NCBI RefSeq assembly: GCF_030053115.1
Contig: NZ_CP125619.1
Location: 2,553,501-2,617,500, forward strand
From: Pseudomonas svalbardensis
GTDB taxonomy: Bacteria; Pseudomonadota; Gammaproteobacteria; Pseudomonadales; Pseudomonadaceae
Length of the DNA: 64,000 nucleotides
Reading direction: 5' to 3'
Made by a program: the position numbers and the translations under genes. Shown here in pieces: positions 17,475-26,162 of this stretch. Position 1 is the stretch's first letter. Every line of letters begins with the position of its first letter. The notes below the pieces were generated by a model. The model saw only the letters and a program-made list of their open reading frames with translations, was not told the DNA's origin and searched no databases.

Positions 17475-17672
17475 ATGTTCAATGACCTGAGTCGCCTCGG
17501 TAAATACCTCGGTCAGGCTGCGCGCCTGATGGTCGGGATGCCCGACTACGACACCTACGTCGAGCACATGCAAACCAAGCACCCGGACAAACCGGTGATG
17601 AGTTATGAGGTGTTCTTTCGGGAACGCCAGGAAGCTCGTTACGGAAGCAAGGCTGGGCCGAAGTGCTGTTGA
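17475..17672 (+). CDS. YbdD/YjiX-family (DUF466) small protein
   Basis: A 65-aa cytoplasmic protein starting [20 protein letters not shown], with the family segment [20 protein letters not shown] and [16 protein letters not shown], ending in two Cys. GAGGA precedes the start. YbdD-type genes always sit next to cstA homologues and are thought to assist the transporter. It lies 14 bases after cstA, in one operon with it. Confidence 0.92.
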   Translation: MFNDLSRLGKYLGQAARLMVGMPDYDTYVEHMQTKHPDKPVMSYEVFFRERQEARYGSKAGPKCC

Positions 17673-17711
17673 GGGTGGGTGGCAGTGATGCCACCTAAAT
17701 AGCTAATAAAG

Positions 17712-17741
17712 AACCCGGCTGATGAGGCCGGGTTTTTTTTT
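17712..17741 (+). terminator. Rho-independent terminator of cstA-ybdD
   Basis: AACCCGGC (17712-17719) pairs with GCCGGGTT (17727-17734), followed by T9 in total. A classic strong terminator. Confidence 0.95.
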
Positions 17742-17772
17742 GAGTGAATGGCATTGGCCGATCCGTGGCGAG

Positions 17773-18486
17773 TCAGCTTGCGGGGATGGTTTCGAGCGTT
17801 TCGAGATCCAGCAGGGTGAAGTAACCACGGTCCGGCCTCCAGCCACCCGTATCGATGTGAATCACATTGCCAAGGCTGACGGGCATATAAAGCGGCGTAT
17901 GCCCTACCACCAGTGCGCGCAGGCCTTCAACGCCATGCGTCTCTTGCTGATCGATTCGCCTTCGTGACCACATGCAGTAGTGCTGCAGCTCCTGCAGACG
18001 CCTGTTGGTTTCCGGCGACTCCAGTTCCTTTCGCAGTTGCTGCCATGATGGAAATGGACAATCGGCGTGCACGATGCCGATCAGGCCGTAGGCTGTTTCG
18101 ACTTCGATTGCGATAGGGAGCTTGGCGAACTGCGCCGCGAATGCTTGCTTCTCGAACAGCGACAGCCCCACGAACCATGAGCCGCCGTTGTCGATCCAGC
18201 TGTCGACGTCGCAGGTATCGAAGTACACCACGTAGTCGTCATGGTTGCCTCGCACCGGGTGGAACCATGCCTTGTCCAGCCAATCGAGCGCATCATGGCA
18301 CTCGGGCCCACGGTCAATCAGATCGCCAACACTGAACAGGCGATCTACCAAGTGGTTGAACCCGGCTGCATCCAAAGCGTCCTGCAACCGAGTGAAATGG
18401 CCATGAATGTCACCGACCGCGAAATCTCGGCCGGCAACGTTTGTGGCGAAGCGCTTTACGCGCGACATCTCTAAAGTTTCGAGCAT
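17773..18486 (-). CDS. Metallophosphatase, PrpA-type Ser/Thr protein phosphatase
   Basis: Calcineurin-like phosphoesterase of about 237 aa. Metal-binding motifs are in order: GDIHGH (about residue 25), GDLIDRGP (about 54), GNHD (about 81), then HADC (about 140) and VVGHTPL (about 194). This is the lambda-phosphatase/PrpA pattern, so it hydrolyses phosphoserine/phosphothreonine or similar phosphomonoesters. GGAGTGG stands about ten bases before the ATG at 18486; ATGs at 18513 and 18468 are alternatives. It is convergent with cstA-ybdD. Confidence 0.88.
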   Translation of the reverse strand: MLETLEMSRVKRFATNVAGRDFAVGDIHGHFTRLQDALDAAGFNHLVDRLFSVGDLIDRGPECHDALDWLDKAWFHPVRGNHDDYVVYFDTCDVDSWIDNGGSWFVGLSLFEKQAFAAQFAKLPIAIEVETAYGLIGIVHADCPFPSWQQLRKELESPETNRRLQELQHYCMWSRRRIDQQETHGVEGLRALVVGHTPLYMPVSLGNVIHIDTGGWRPDRGYFTLLDLETLETIPAS

Positions 18487-18617
18487 GGGAATGCCACTCC
18501 GGCTGCTCCCCAACGGGCTAGTCAGTTCAGTTTAGGCCAAGAAGTGGTACTCGACCTTACCGCGCCGGCAGGCAGACCTTTACCGCCTGCCCGACAGGCT
18601 GCCCAGATCAAACACCG

Positions 18618-18821
18618 TCAGAGCAAGTAGGCCGTTGCTTGCGCGAAATGGTTGTCCTGCACTCCTGCGATGAGGTGCAGAGGAATGTGTTGCGCATCCA
18701 TGGATGGAACTTCGAAACTATCCACAATCTGGGTGTGGCGCTCACTCAGCCCGGTCGACTCTTCGACAAGAGCCTTAGCCATTCTCGCGTGGTTCGCTGC
18801 GATTTCGTTGAGAGTTGACAC
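18618..18821 (-). CDS. Small hypothetical protein, GTG start (67 aa)
   Basis: GTG at 18821 with GGGAG about seven bases ahead. The product begins with STLNEIAANHARMAKALVEE, mostly helical and acidic. It resembles no family I know. Supported only by the ribosome site and coherent amino acid composition. Confidence 0.4.
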   Translation of the reverse strand: MSTLNEIAANHARMAKALVEESTGLSERHTQIVDSFEVPSMDAQHIPLHLIAGVQDNHFAQATAYLL

Positions 18822-19411
18822 GTTACATCTCCCGGTGACTGACCAAGCGCATCGCTGGCGTCCTAAGCGTTAATTAAAATGCTGCCGCGTCAGAATTACG
18901 TCGTTCTGGGGCTGCTACGAGCGTCTTCTGCAAACCTTAAGCCAGGAATAGTCAAAAAATTCGCGCAACGTTTTTGATGCGACGAATGGTGGTGCCGATA
19001 TTTCCTGAGCCTATAAGGCCGGGGAAAAAGGTGATTAGACGTGCCGAAGTTGTTTTGTTAAAAAAATAGTGCATGGCTGCTATTGACGCGCCAATGCATC
19101 TCCATTCGGTTAGATGGAAATCGCCCAACATTGAGCTGGGCAACGATCAATGAGTCTGATGCCGATACAGGGATAAGTAACTGCGACTTTGGCCAACTGC
19201 TCGCGCACAGAGGCATTGGGCTCATTGATCCCCTTCCCCTTTCGCAGGTTGATCCTTTCGAACGAACCACATCGCCCAGCGTTCTGCTGGTTGCCGTTGG
19301 GTATTGCGCGCAGGGGAGCGCATGCGGACTGGCCCAAACTTGAAGGCTAACAGCGCTGGTTGCTTGGGCGATGCCGCGCTACAGTCACCCCTTTTAGGAC
19401 AAGGAAGTATC
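18822..19411. other. 590-base stretch without a supported gene
   Basis: AT-richer than the surroundings, with only short overlapping ORFs in several frames, none with a convincing start. No RNA gene, terminator or repeat was recognised. Part of it may be promoter region for the exported protein at 19412. Confidence 0.5.
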
Positions 19412-19813
19412 ATGGGGATTTTGAAAGTAGCAGTGACTCGACCCATTTTCCGCCAATGGTTGATCACGGCTTCTATTGGTCTTTTTGCAGTGGCGGGCGG
19501 TGCACAGGCCCAAACTACGCCACAGGCAAACCAGGAGATAAAGGGCTTACTGGATTTTGTGGAGCGCAGTGAGTGTAAGTTCGTGCGCAACGGCACTGAA
19601 TACCCTGGACCCCAGGCTCGGGCACATCTCGAAAAGAAGCTGAATTATCTCGAAGGCAAGAACCTGGTGAGCAGCGCAGAAGACTTCATCGACCTCGCTG
19701 CCACTAAAAGCAGCATGAATGGCAACGCCTACGAAGTGCGTTGCTCAGCAGGCGTCCAACCGACGAGCACCTGGCTGAAGACAGAGCTACAGAGACAACG
19801 CCAGCTCCATTGA
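19412..19813 (+). CDS. Exported DUF5329-like protein
   Basis: A 133-aa protein with ATG at 19412 preceded by AAGGAAG. The N-terminus has a Sec signal peptide ending AGGAQAQ (about residues 1-34). The mature part has the pattern IKGLLDFVERSECKFVRNG, HLEKKLNYL, AEDFIDLAATKSSMNG and YEVRC, matching small periplasmic DUF5329-type proteins with one Cys pair. Function unknown. The IS4-family element lies about 110 bases downstream. Confidence 0.75.
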   Translation: MGILKVAVTRPIFRQWLITASIGLFAVAGGAQAQTTPQANQEIKGLLDFVERSECKFVRNGTEYPGPQARAHLEKKLNYLEGKNLVSSAEDFIDLAATKSSMNGNAYEVRCSAGVQPTSTWLKTELQRQRQLH

Positions 19814-19917
19814 GCTTACCCCCGAAACGAGAAAGCCCGGCCCACTTGCCGAAATGCTGTTCACTTAAGGTTGGGGTACATATCCGTTTCTGCGGTGATG
19901 GCTGATTACGGTTTCGC

Positions 19918-19924
19918 TCTTGCA
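19918..19924. repeat. Target-site duplication, left
   Basis: TCTTGCA directly before the left IS end; identical to 21350-21356. One more base (C) matches if the inverted repeat boundary is moved. Confidence 0.85.
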
Positions 19925-21349
19925 GCCAGCCCTTTCAAGGTCTTTTGACTTTCGCGGCTTTGAGCACCCGATCCGTCGACACGTGGGCATTCACTGCCTT
20001 ACCCTCCAGCCATTCTTTGGACTTGAGCACCTTCGGACCTCGTTTGCTTTTGGCGACCGCTTTGGGCTGGACGTTTCGGCCTAGCGTCAGCAGGTACTGA
20101 GCCAGCCCTCCTGCGGGGATGGGGAGGGATAAGTGCTCTGGCGGCAAGGCTATTTGCATACCCTCATAACCGCTGCGAACCTGTACCGTCAGGTGAAAGA
20201 TCGACGCTTCCCAGCCCTCGGGTTGGGTCTGGCAATGAGCCTGTTCGACACTGCGTTTAAGCACGGACAAAACGTTGTAAGCCAACACGGCGGACGCGAA
20301 CCCCAGCAGGGCGGCTTTGGGGTTGCCCAAGGTTTCGATTTCACTGTCCAGCACCGATTCCAGACGCTGGAACATCCCTTCAATACTCCAGCGACGTCGG
20401 TACAAATCGGCGATCTGCTCTGCGCTGATGGTGTCGGGCAAGTTGCTCCAGAAGGACAGCGTGGTGTCGCCGGATTCGGTGGGGTTTTGCAGGTTCAGTT
20501 CGACACGCCGCCACTGGCGTCCGCCTTTTACTTCGATGGTTTGCTCGCGCACGCTGGCGGTTGCGACCGGGACAGGCTCCTGCCAGTCGCTTTCTTTAAG
20601 CAGGCGTGGATGCTTGCTTTGTTCGCGAATGATGAATGAAGCGCCGGCATCTTCGCAGGCCTCCATGACCGGGAGCGTGCAGTAGAGCCGATCAGCCATC
20701 CATAGCTGGCCCGCCGTGGCCTTTTCCAGCAACGGCAGCACGCTGACGCGCTCGCTGGCATAGGCATCTTCACAGGGCTGAAGGTCGACGACTTGGTCGA
20801 GATCAGGGTCGTAAACCACGACCGAAAAACCAGGGCGGGCAGCACCTCGTTGGCGGCGCAAAGCGCCCAGACGTTTTTCGCTGGAAGGCAGATGGTTGCC
20901 GTCGACGACGCGTAATTGCCAGCCAGGCAAAATGGCCGAGCAACCCAATTCTTGAATCGTCGGAGCCAGGCGCTGCGCGCTACCAGTTACCAACGCGCGC
21001 AACAGCGCAGGTTCGATTCGGCTGACCTTGTCATAAAGCGCCGCCAGGCTGACGGGAAGATCCTCCATCTGCCGCGCGGCGGCGTGTAGGGAGGGCCGCA
21101 AACCCAGAGAAACAAGGGACATCAGCTCAATAATGGTCGAAAACAAAAGCTCGCGCGGGTACTGGCGCTGACGATGTTCTTCGAACACCTGATCAACCCA
21201 CTCTGCCGCAACGGCCTGCTCCAAAACCAATTTGGCCATGACACTGGCCGGTGCTTTTTTCTCGAACCGCGCTAAAACCTCTGCCCACATCGTCTCGCCG
21301 TCCTGACTGGAGTTTTGAGGATTTTATCAAAGACCTTGAAAGGGCTGGC
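19925..21349 (-). mobile_element. Complete IS4-family insertion sequence, 1425 bp
   Basis: Bounded by 21-base perfect inverted repeats (19925-19945 and 21329-21349) beginning GCCAGCCCTTTCAAGG. It is flanked by the 7-base direct repeat TCTTGCA. It carries one intact transposase gene on the minus strand. Perfect ends, an intact ORF and an exact target duplication indicate a recent insertion, possibly still mobile. Confidence 0.93.
19935..21290 (-). CDS. IS4-family transposase
   Basis: A 451-aa DDE transposase. The acidic residues are in RVVDGNHLP (about residue 129), WMADRLYC (about 198) and YRRRWSIEGMFQRLE (about 307), the last being the IS4-family Y-x2-R-x3-E signature. The C-terminus is basic (SKRGPKVLKSKEWL). 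The gene almost fills the element and its stop lies within the left inverted-repeat region, normal for compact IS elements. Confidence 0.95.
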   Translation of the reverse strand: MWAEVLARFEKKAPASVMAKLVLEQAVAAEWVDQVFEEHRQRQYPRELLFSTIIELMSLVSLGLRPSLHAAARQMEDLPVSLAALYDKVSRIEPALLRALVTGSAQRLAPTIQELGCSAILPGWQLRVVDGNHLPSSEKRLGALRRQRGAARPGFSVVVYDPDLDQVVDLQPCEDAYASERVSVLPLLEKATAGQLWMADRLYCTLPVMEACEDAGASFIIREQSKHPRLLKESDWQEPVPVATASVREQTIEVKGGRQWRRVELNLQNPTESGDTTLSFWSNLPDTISAEQIADLYRRRWSIEGMFQRLESVLDSEIETLGNPKAALLGFASAVLAYNVLSVLKRSVEQAHCQTQPEGWEASIFHLTVQVRSGYEGMQIALPPEHLSLPIPAGGLAQYLLTLGRNVQPKAVAKSKRGPKVLKSKEWLEGKAVNAHVSTDRVLKAAKVKRP

Positions 21350-21356
21350 TCTTGCA
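21350..21356. repeat. Target-site duplication, right
   Basis: TCTTGCA directly after the right IS end, identical to the left copy at 19918-19924. Confidence 0.85.
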
Positions 21357-21424
21357 GCGACTCACTTTTCCAAACGCCGAAAAGTAAGCAAAAGGCTTTG
21401 CCCCTCCATTCGGTGTCTTGCTTA

Positions 21425-21723
<299 letters not shown>

Positions 21724-21837
21724 TCGGCAATGCAGGAGGACGTCAGTCAAGGCGTTCTGTAGCGAGAACGTTCATTTTCGTTCGCTTACCTTGAAAGACA
21801 AGCGAAGCTAAGAAAGGGGACAGGCTTCAGTGCGCCT

Positions 21838-21957
21838 TCAATTGATTCTGAGCCTGATTATCTTGACGGTGTACAGCAGCGGCTCGTTCGCCTGAGCGTG
21901 TTGAACGCAGAGCAGGCATGCAGTCAGGCTCGCAAACGCCAGCCACTTTTTTGGCAA
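21838..21957 (-). pseudogene. Signal-peptide remnant at the end of the siderophore locus
   Basis: A TTG-initiated frame gives (M)PKKWLAFASLTACLLCVQ and then HAQANEPLLYTVKI before TGA, a good Sec signal peptide with AQA cleavage followed by only some 15 mature residues. It lies 14 bases after the ABC transporter stop and runs up to the IS3 relic, so it may be the truncated start of a periplasmic protein gene of the cluster. No ribosome site is evident. Weak call. Confidence 0.25.
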
Positions 21958-21971
21958 CGATATCGATAATC

Positions 21972-23675
21972 TCAAAATTCCAGAGTGGTGGAGGGGATTG
22001 GCTTGGGCGCGGAGGGCAAGGCCACTGGCACCACATCGATCACGCAGGTGTGGTACGCACCGAGGCTTTCGCGATGGCCGATGCTGACCAGCGTAATGTC
22101 GGTTGCCGCCAGCGCTTCGTACAACCGACGTTCGGCACTGTCGTCAAGGCCCGAGGTGGCTTCGTCGAGGAACAGCAATGGTGGCCGAATCAGCAAGGCG
22201 CGGGCCATGGCCAGGCGCTGTTGCTCGCCGGGGCTCAATCGCCGGCTCCAGTCATCGGTGCTGTGCAATGGCAAGTGCTGCAACTCTGTCAGTTTGAGCA
22301 CAGCTTCCAGGCGTGCTTCATCGATTTCGATAGCACCGGTCTCGCCGGTTTGATGCAACAGTTCATGCAACGAACCATTGGGCAGATAAGGCCTCTGCGG
22401 CAGGATAAGTAGACCCTCGCGGTCCAGTTCGACGCTGCCCTGGTGCCGTGGCCACAATCCGGCAAGCGAGCGGAGCAGGGTGGTCTTGCCCACGCCGGAA
22501 GGGCCGCGCAGCAGCAGCCGTTCGCCGGGAGCCAAGGTCAGCGTCAGCGGTTCGAACAGCGGTAAACCGTGCTCGTTCAGCGGTGCAAAGTTATGCAACC
22601 GCAGGCCAGCTGTACGACGGGTGACGGGGTCAACCGGTGCAGGTAGTGCGTCAAGTTCACGCCAGAAACTGCATAAGCGAGTCTTGGTCGCACGCCATTC
22701 GGCGATTTGCGGGTAGCTGCGAATCAGAAACGAGAGAGAAGCCTGAATTTCGCCGAAAGCCGAAGCGATCTGAGTCAGTTGCCCCAGTTGGATTTCCCGC
22801 GAGAAGAAGCGCGGCGACACCAGCAGCAGCGGCAAGGTAAAGGCAAATCGCTCATACGCCGCATTAATGCCCAACAGGTGTTTTTTCGAGCGAACCAGCT
22901 TGCCGTAGTTGCTCAGCAGCAGTCCCAGTTGTCCCAGTAACTGCTTGCTTTCCCAGCCCTGACCACGGGAAAGGGCGACGTTTTCGGCGTCTTCACGCAG
23001 ACGCGTCAGGCCGAAACGAAAATCCGCCTCACGACGTTGTTGCAGGAAATTGAGCCCGATCAGCGGTTTACCGATCCAGTGCGCGATGCCGCTGCCGATC
23101 ACGGCGTAGATCAAGGCGAGCCATAACATATAGCCGGGGATGGCGACGGCATGCCCGGCGACTTCAAATTCCAGCGTGCCGGAAATGCGCCACATGATCA
23201 TGCTGAACAGCACCACCAGAATGATCGCCTGGAGCAGGTTCAAGCCCAGGTCCAGGGTCTGCTCGACGAAAATCTTGCAGTCCTCGGCAATGCGCTGATC
23301 GGGGTTGTCGTAGGTCACGCTGTAAAAGCGGCTGCGGTAGTAGCGTTGGCTGTCGAGCCACTTGCCGAGAAAGGCCTGGGTGAGTTTTTCTCGCCAGCTG
23401 ATCAGCAAGCGTTGCTGCACTTGGAACTTGGCCATGGTGCAGGCGATGAAGGCGACGTCGAGTACCAGCAACTCCACGACGTGATAACCGAACGCGGCGG
23501 CGTCCAGACTTTGCAACGAGTTGTAAAAGCCCAGGCTCCACTCGTTCCAGCGCACCTGGATCGCAATGATCCCGGCCACCGCCAGCATGGCCAGGGCGAG
23601 TGTCAGCCACGCGCGACGACGGCCTTGAGCTGACCAGTAAGGTGCGGCCAGCAACTTCATATCTTGGATGAACAT
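21972..23675 (-). CDS. SbmA/YddA-type ABC transporter (membrane + ATPase)
   Basis: A 567-aa fused half-transporter. About five or six TM helices in residues 20-330, with the SbmA/BacA/YddA family segment YYRSRFYSVTYDNPDQRIAEDC (about 110). The ATPase domain has Walker A GPSGVGKTTL (about 395), signature LSPGEQQRLAMARALL (about 481) and Walker B LLFLDEATSG. Start supported by AGGA seven bases ahead. Such genes recur in Pseudomonas siderophore loci and may export a precursor or move the siderophore between compartments. It is divergent from the FhuF gene and downstream of the NRPS operon on the same strand. The cargo is inferred. Confidence 0.88.
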   Translation of the reverse strand: MFIQDMKLLAAPYWSAQGRRRAWLTLALAMLAVAGIIAIQVRWNEWSLGFYNSLQSLDAAAFGYHVVELLVLDVAFIACTMAKFQVQQRLLISWREKLTQAFLGKWLDSQRYYRSRFYSVTYDNPDQRIAEDCKIFVEQTLDLGLNLLQAIILVVLFSMIMWRISGTLEFEVAGHAVAIPGYMLWLALIYAVIGSGIAHWIGKPLIGLNFLQQRREADFRFGLTRLREDAENVALSRGQGWESKQLLGQLGLLLSNYGKLVRSKKHLLGINAAYERFAFTLPLLLVSPRFFSREIQLGQLTQIASAFGEIQASLSFLIRSYPQIAEWRATKTRLCSFWRELDALPAPVDPVTRRTAGLRLHNFAPLNEHGLPLFEPLTLTLAPGERLLLRGPSGVGKTTLLRSLAGLWPRHQGSVELDREGLLILPQRPYLPNGSLHELLHQTGETGAIEIDEARLEAVLKLTELQHLPLHSTDDWSRRLSPGEQQRLAMARALLIRPPLLFLDEATSGLDDSAERRLYEALAATDITLVSIGHRESLGAYHTCVIDVVPVALPSAPKPIPSTTLEF

Positions 23676-23781
23676 CGGAGCGTCCTGCCTGGCAAACTCG
23701 GGGGTTGACCCGCCGTGTTGAGTCTTCGGAAATCAAAAAACGTGGTAGGTTAACAGTTCTCAAACTCAGTTACGAAGCCTC

Positions 23782-24528
23782 ATGACGTCTCTTCAAACCA
23801 CCGCCCGAATGCTCGACGAAACCCTGCTCGATCAGTTGTTTCGTTTCGATGGCGCCTTTCTGCGCAGCACCTGCCGACTGAGCAGCCACGTCGAAGGCCG
23901 TGGGTTGATTGAGTTTCGCGATCCGCAAACCTGCACTGACCTGTTGAGTCTTTACGCTCACTATTATCCCGCTGCGCCTCGGGCTGCACTGGTGTCGCAA
24001 TGGTCGATGGACTTGATCTGCGTGACGCTGGCCTTACCGCTGGCCGCCGCTGCGCAGCATCTGCGTTGTATCGTGCATGATCCCCATGTGGCGCTGGAAA
24101 ACGGAATGCCCGTGGCTCAGGTGTTTGCTGCCGGTGAGGTGCTGCCATTGAACAATCCGCTGGCCTTCGCGCAGCACCTGTTGACCGAAGAAATGGCGCC
24201 GCTGGTGCAGGCACTGGCCAGCGCCGGGCGGGTAGCCCAGCGCTTGCTGTGGAACAACGTGGCGGCCGCCATCGATGTCGCGCTCGATTACTTCCAGATG
24301 CCGCACGCGCCGCAATGGCGCGAACGGCTGTTCCGGGAGCGACACTGGGCCGACGGCACGCGCAATCCGCTGTACGGTTTCCTGCAACTGGCCCCCGGCC
24401 CGAGCGGCGCACCGTTGCTGATGCGCAAGGTGTGTTGCCTGCACCACCAACTGGGTGACGCGCGCCCGTACTGCGACAACTGTCCGCTGGTGCCGGGCGC
24501 TGACATCACACCACCTCATCAGGCATAA
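23782..24528 (+). CDS. FhuF-type ferric siderophore reductase
   Basis: A 248-aa protein whose C-terminus has the FhuF iron-sulfur motif: adjacent Cys pair in VCCLHHQLG, ten residues, then YCDNCP (C-C-x10-C-x2-C, about residues 217-232). FhuF proteins reduce Fe(III)-siderophores in the cytoplasm to release iron. It is the only plus-strand gene inside the siderophore locus, divergent from the SbmA-like transporter and overlapping the stop of the exporter gene by ten bases tail to tail. This implies that the ferric siderophore reaches the cytoplasm. Confidence 0.88.
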   Translation: MTSLQTTARMLDETLLDQLFRFDGAFLRSTCRLSSHVEGRGLIEFRDPQTCTDLLSLYAHYYPAAPRAALVSQWSMDLICVTLALPLAAAAQHLRCIVHDPHVALENGMPVAQVFAAGEVLPLNNPLAFAQHLLTEEMAPLVQALASAGRVAQRLLWNNVAAAIDVALDYFQMPHAPQWRERLFRERHWADGTRNPLYGFLQLAPGPSGAPLLMRKVCCLHHQLGDARPYCDNCPLVPGADITPPHQA

Positions 24529-26162
24529 GCCGCGTGCGCTTCCACCTGGGTGAGACGGCCGTTCTCTACTTTCAGCACCCGGTCGGCCTGCTGGAAGTAA
24601 GCGTCATCGTGGGTGATCACGATCACGGTTTTGCCCCGGGCTTTTAGTTCCGGCAACAGCTCCATGTAGAACACCCGCTTGAAGGTCGGATCCTGGTCGG
24701 CGGCCCATTCATCGAACAAATAAAACGGTTTGTCATCCAGATACGCCGACACCAGCGCCAGTCGCTTGCGTTGACCCGTGGACAGTTCCACGGTGGAAAA
24801 ACGGTCGTCGACAATGCTGACTTTGTGTCCTAACCCCAATGCTTTCACATAACGCGTCGCTTCGGCGGTGCGATATTCGGCGTCCGGTCCGTCGTCGCCC
24901 AACAAATGTTCGAACAGGTGGAAGTCAGCGAACACCGCTGCAAAGTGCTGACGGTATTGCTCGCGGTTGTCGTCGTCCACTTCCACACCATTGAGCACCA
25001 CGCAACCGGTTTCCGGTGCGTACAGCCCGAGCATCAGCATGGACAGCGTGGTCTTGCCACTGCCATTGCCACCCACCACAAACACCAGTTCGCCCTGTTC
25101 CAGTGTCAGGTCTATCGGCCCGAGCATGAAGGGATGATCCTCGTGCTCGCCGGGATAGCGGTGGCACACGCCGTTGAGCAACAGGCGCATCGGGCCTTCA
25201 CTGGCGAACACATTGCCGAGCGGCGCAGCTATCTGGGCTTCGGTGCTCAGCTCCGCGTCCAGTTGGCGAATGCGGTTCAGGGCGATGCTGGCTTGACGCA
25301 GCGAGGGCAGGGCGATCATCAGGTCGGAGATCGGCCGTACCAGGTACAACAAGGTCACGGTGAAACTGGTCAGCACGGTAATCGGTTGCGGCAGCCAGAA
25401 CGGCACGATGAACAGCAGCACGCCGAGGTTGAGGTAAAACAACAACGTGCCGAGGTTGGCCACCACCGAATACCCGGCCATACCGCGCAGGAAACGCACG
25501 CGAAACTCGTCGGCACCCGGACGGATGACTCGTTCGACAAAGGCTTCACCGCGGGCGTTGTTCAGCTGCAATTCCTTGCTGCCTTCGATCAGGCTACGAA
25601 AGTGCTGATACAGCACATCCTTTTGCTGGCGCACTCGTTCCAGATGGCTCAACGGCCCACGTTCGGCCAGGTGAAACGCCACCAGGCCGACCATCAGAAA
25701 CAAGGCCAGAATCGCCAGCAACGACCACGACAGCCAAGCCAGATAGGCAAAGCATGCCAGGGTCACCACAGCGTTGACGAACAGCAACGGAACCCACTCG
25801 AACGCAGCGGTAAACGTGTGCACGTCTTCGGTGAGGATCACCAGCAAACGGTGTTTGCCCATGCCTTGCAGGCGTTTGAGCGGGGTGGCGAGCAGCTTGC
25901 GCGACAAGTCGATACGCATCTGGAAAATCGCGCTTTGGGTCAGGTGCAGCAGCGACAGTTCCGAACAGAGTTTGCTCAGCAGCATGCCGATACACAGCCC
26001 GAAAAACCCCAGGGCCAGTTCCGGCAATTGCTGCGGGTTGGCCAACCCACGGTTGATCAGAATCACCAGCCCCGCACTGGCCAGACCGCCCAGTGCGCCA
26101 GTGATTGAGGCCAGTGCCAGCAGGCGTGCCGATTGGCGGTAAAGATAGAGGATCAGGTTCAT
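24519..26162 (-). CDS. PvdE/SyrD-like cyclic-peptide-family ABC exporter
   Basis: A 547-aa half-transporter with six TM helices in the first 300 residues and an ATPase domain: Walker A VVGGNGSGKTTL (about 367), signature LSTGQRKRLALVSAYL (about 459; the Q-loop and LSTGQ form is typical of PvdE/SyrD), Walker B FYLFDEWAAD. It carries siderophores or lipopeptides across the inner membrane to the periplasm. The start ATGA overlaps the stop of the terminal NRPS gene (26159-26162), so it is translationally coupled to the synthetases and almost certainly exports their product. Confidence 0.92.
   Translation of the reverse strand: MNLILYLYRQSARLLALASITGALGGLASAGLVILINRGLANPQQLPELALGFFGLCIGMLLSKLCSELSLLHLTQSAIFQMRIDLSRKLLATPLKRLQGMGKHRLLVILTEDVHTFTAAFEWVPLLFVNAVVTLACFAYLAWLSWSLLAILALFLMVGLVAFHLAERGPLSHLERVRQQKDVLYQHFRSLIEGSKELQLNNARGEAFVERVIRPGADEFRVRFLRGMAGYSVVANLGTLLFYLNLGVLLFIVPFWLPQPITVLTSFTVTLLYLVRPISDLMIALPSLRQASIALNRIRQLDAELSTEAQIAAPLGNVFASEGPMRLLLNGVCHRYPGEHEDHPFMLGPIDLTLEQGELVFVVGGNGSGKTTLSMLMLGLYAPETGCVVLNGVEVDDDNREQYRQHFAAVFADFHLFEHLLGDDGPDAEYRTAEATRYVKALGLGHKVSIVDDRFSTVELSTGQRKRLALVSAYLDDKPFYLFDEWAADQDPTFKRVFYMELLPELKARGKTVIVITHDDAYFQQADRVLKVENGRLTQVEAHAAYA

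Noticed and set aside
23676..23781. Fur box between the SbmA-like and FhuF genes
   Set aside because: No convincing match to TGATAAT-N-ATTATCA was found in the short gap, though iron control would be expected.
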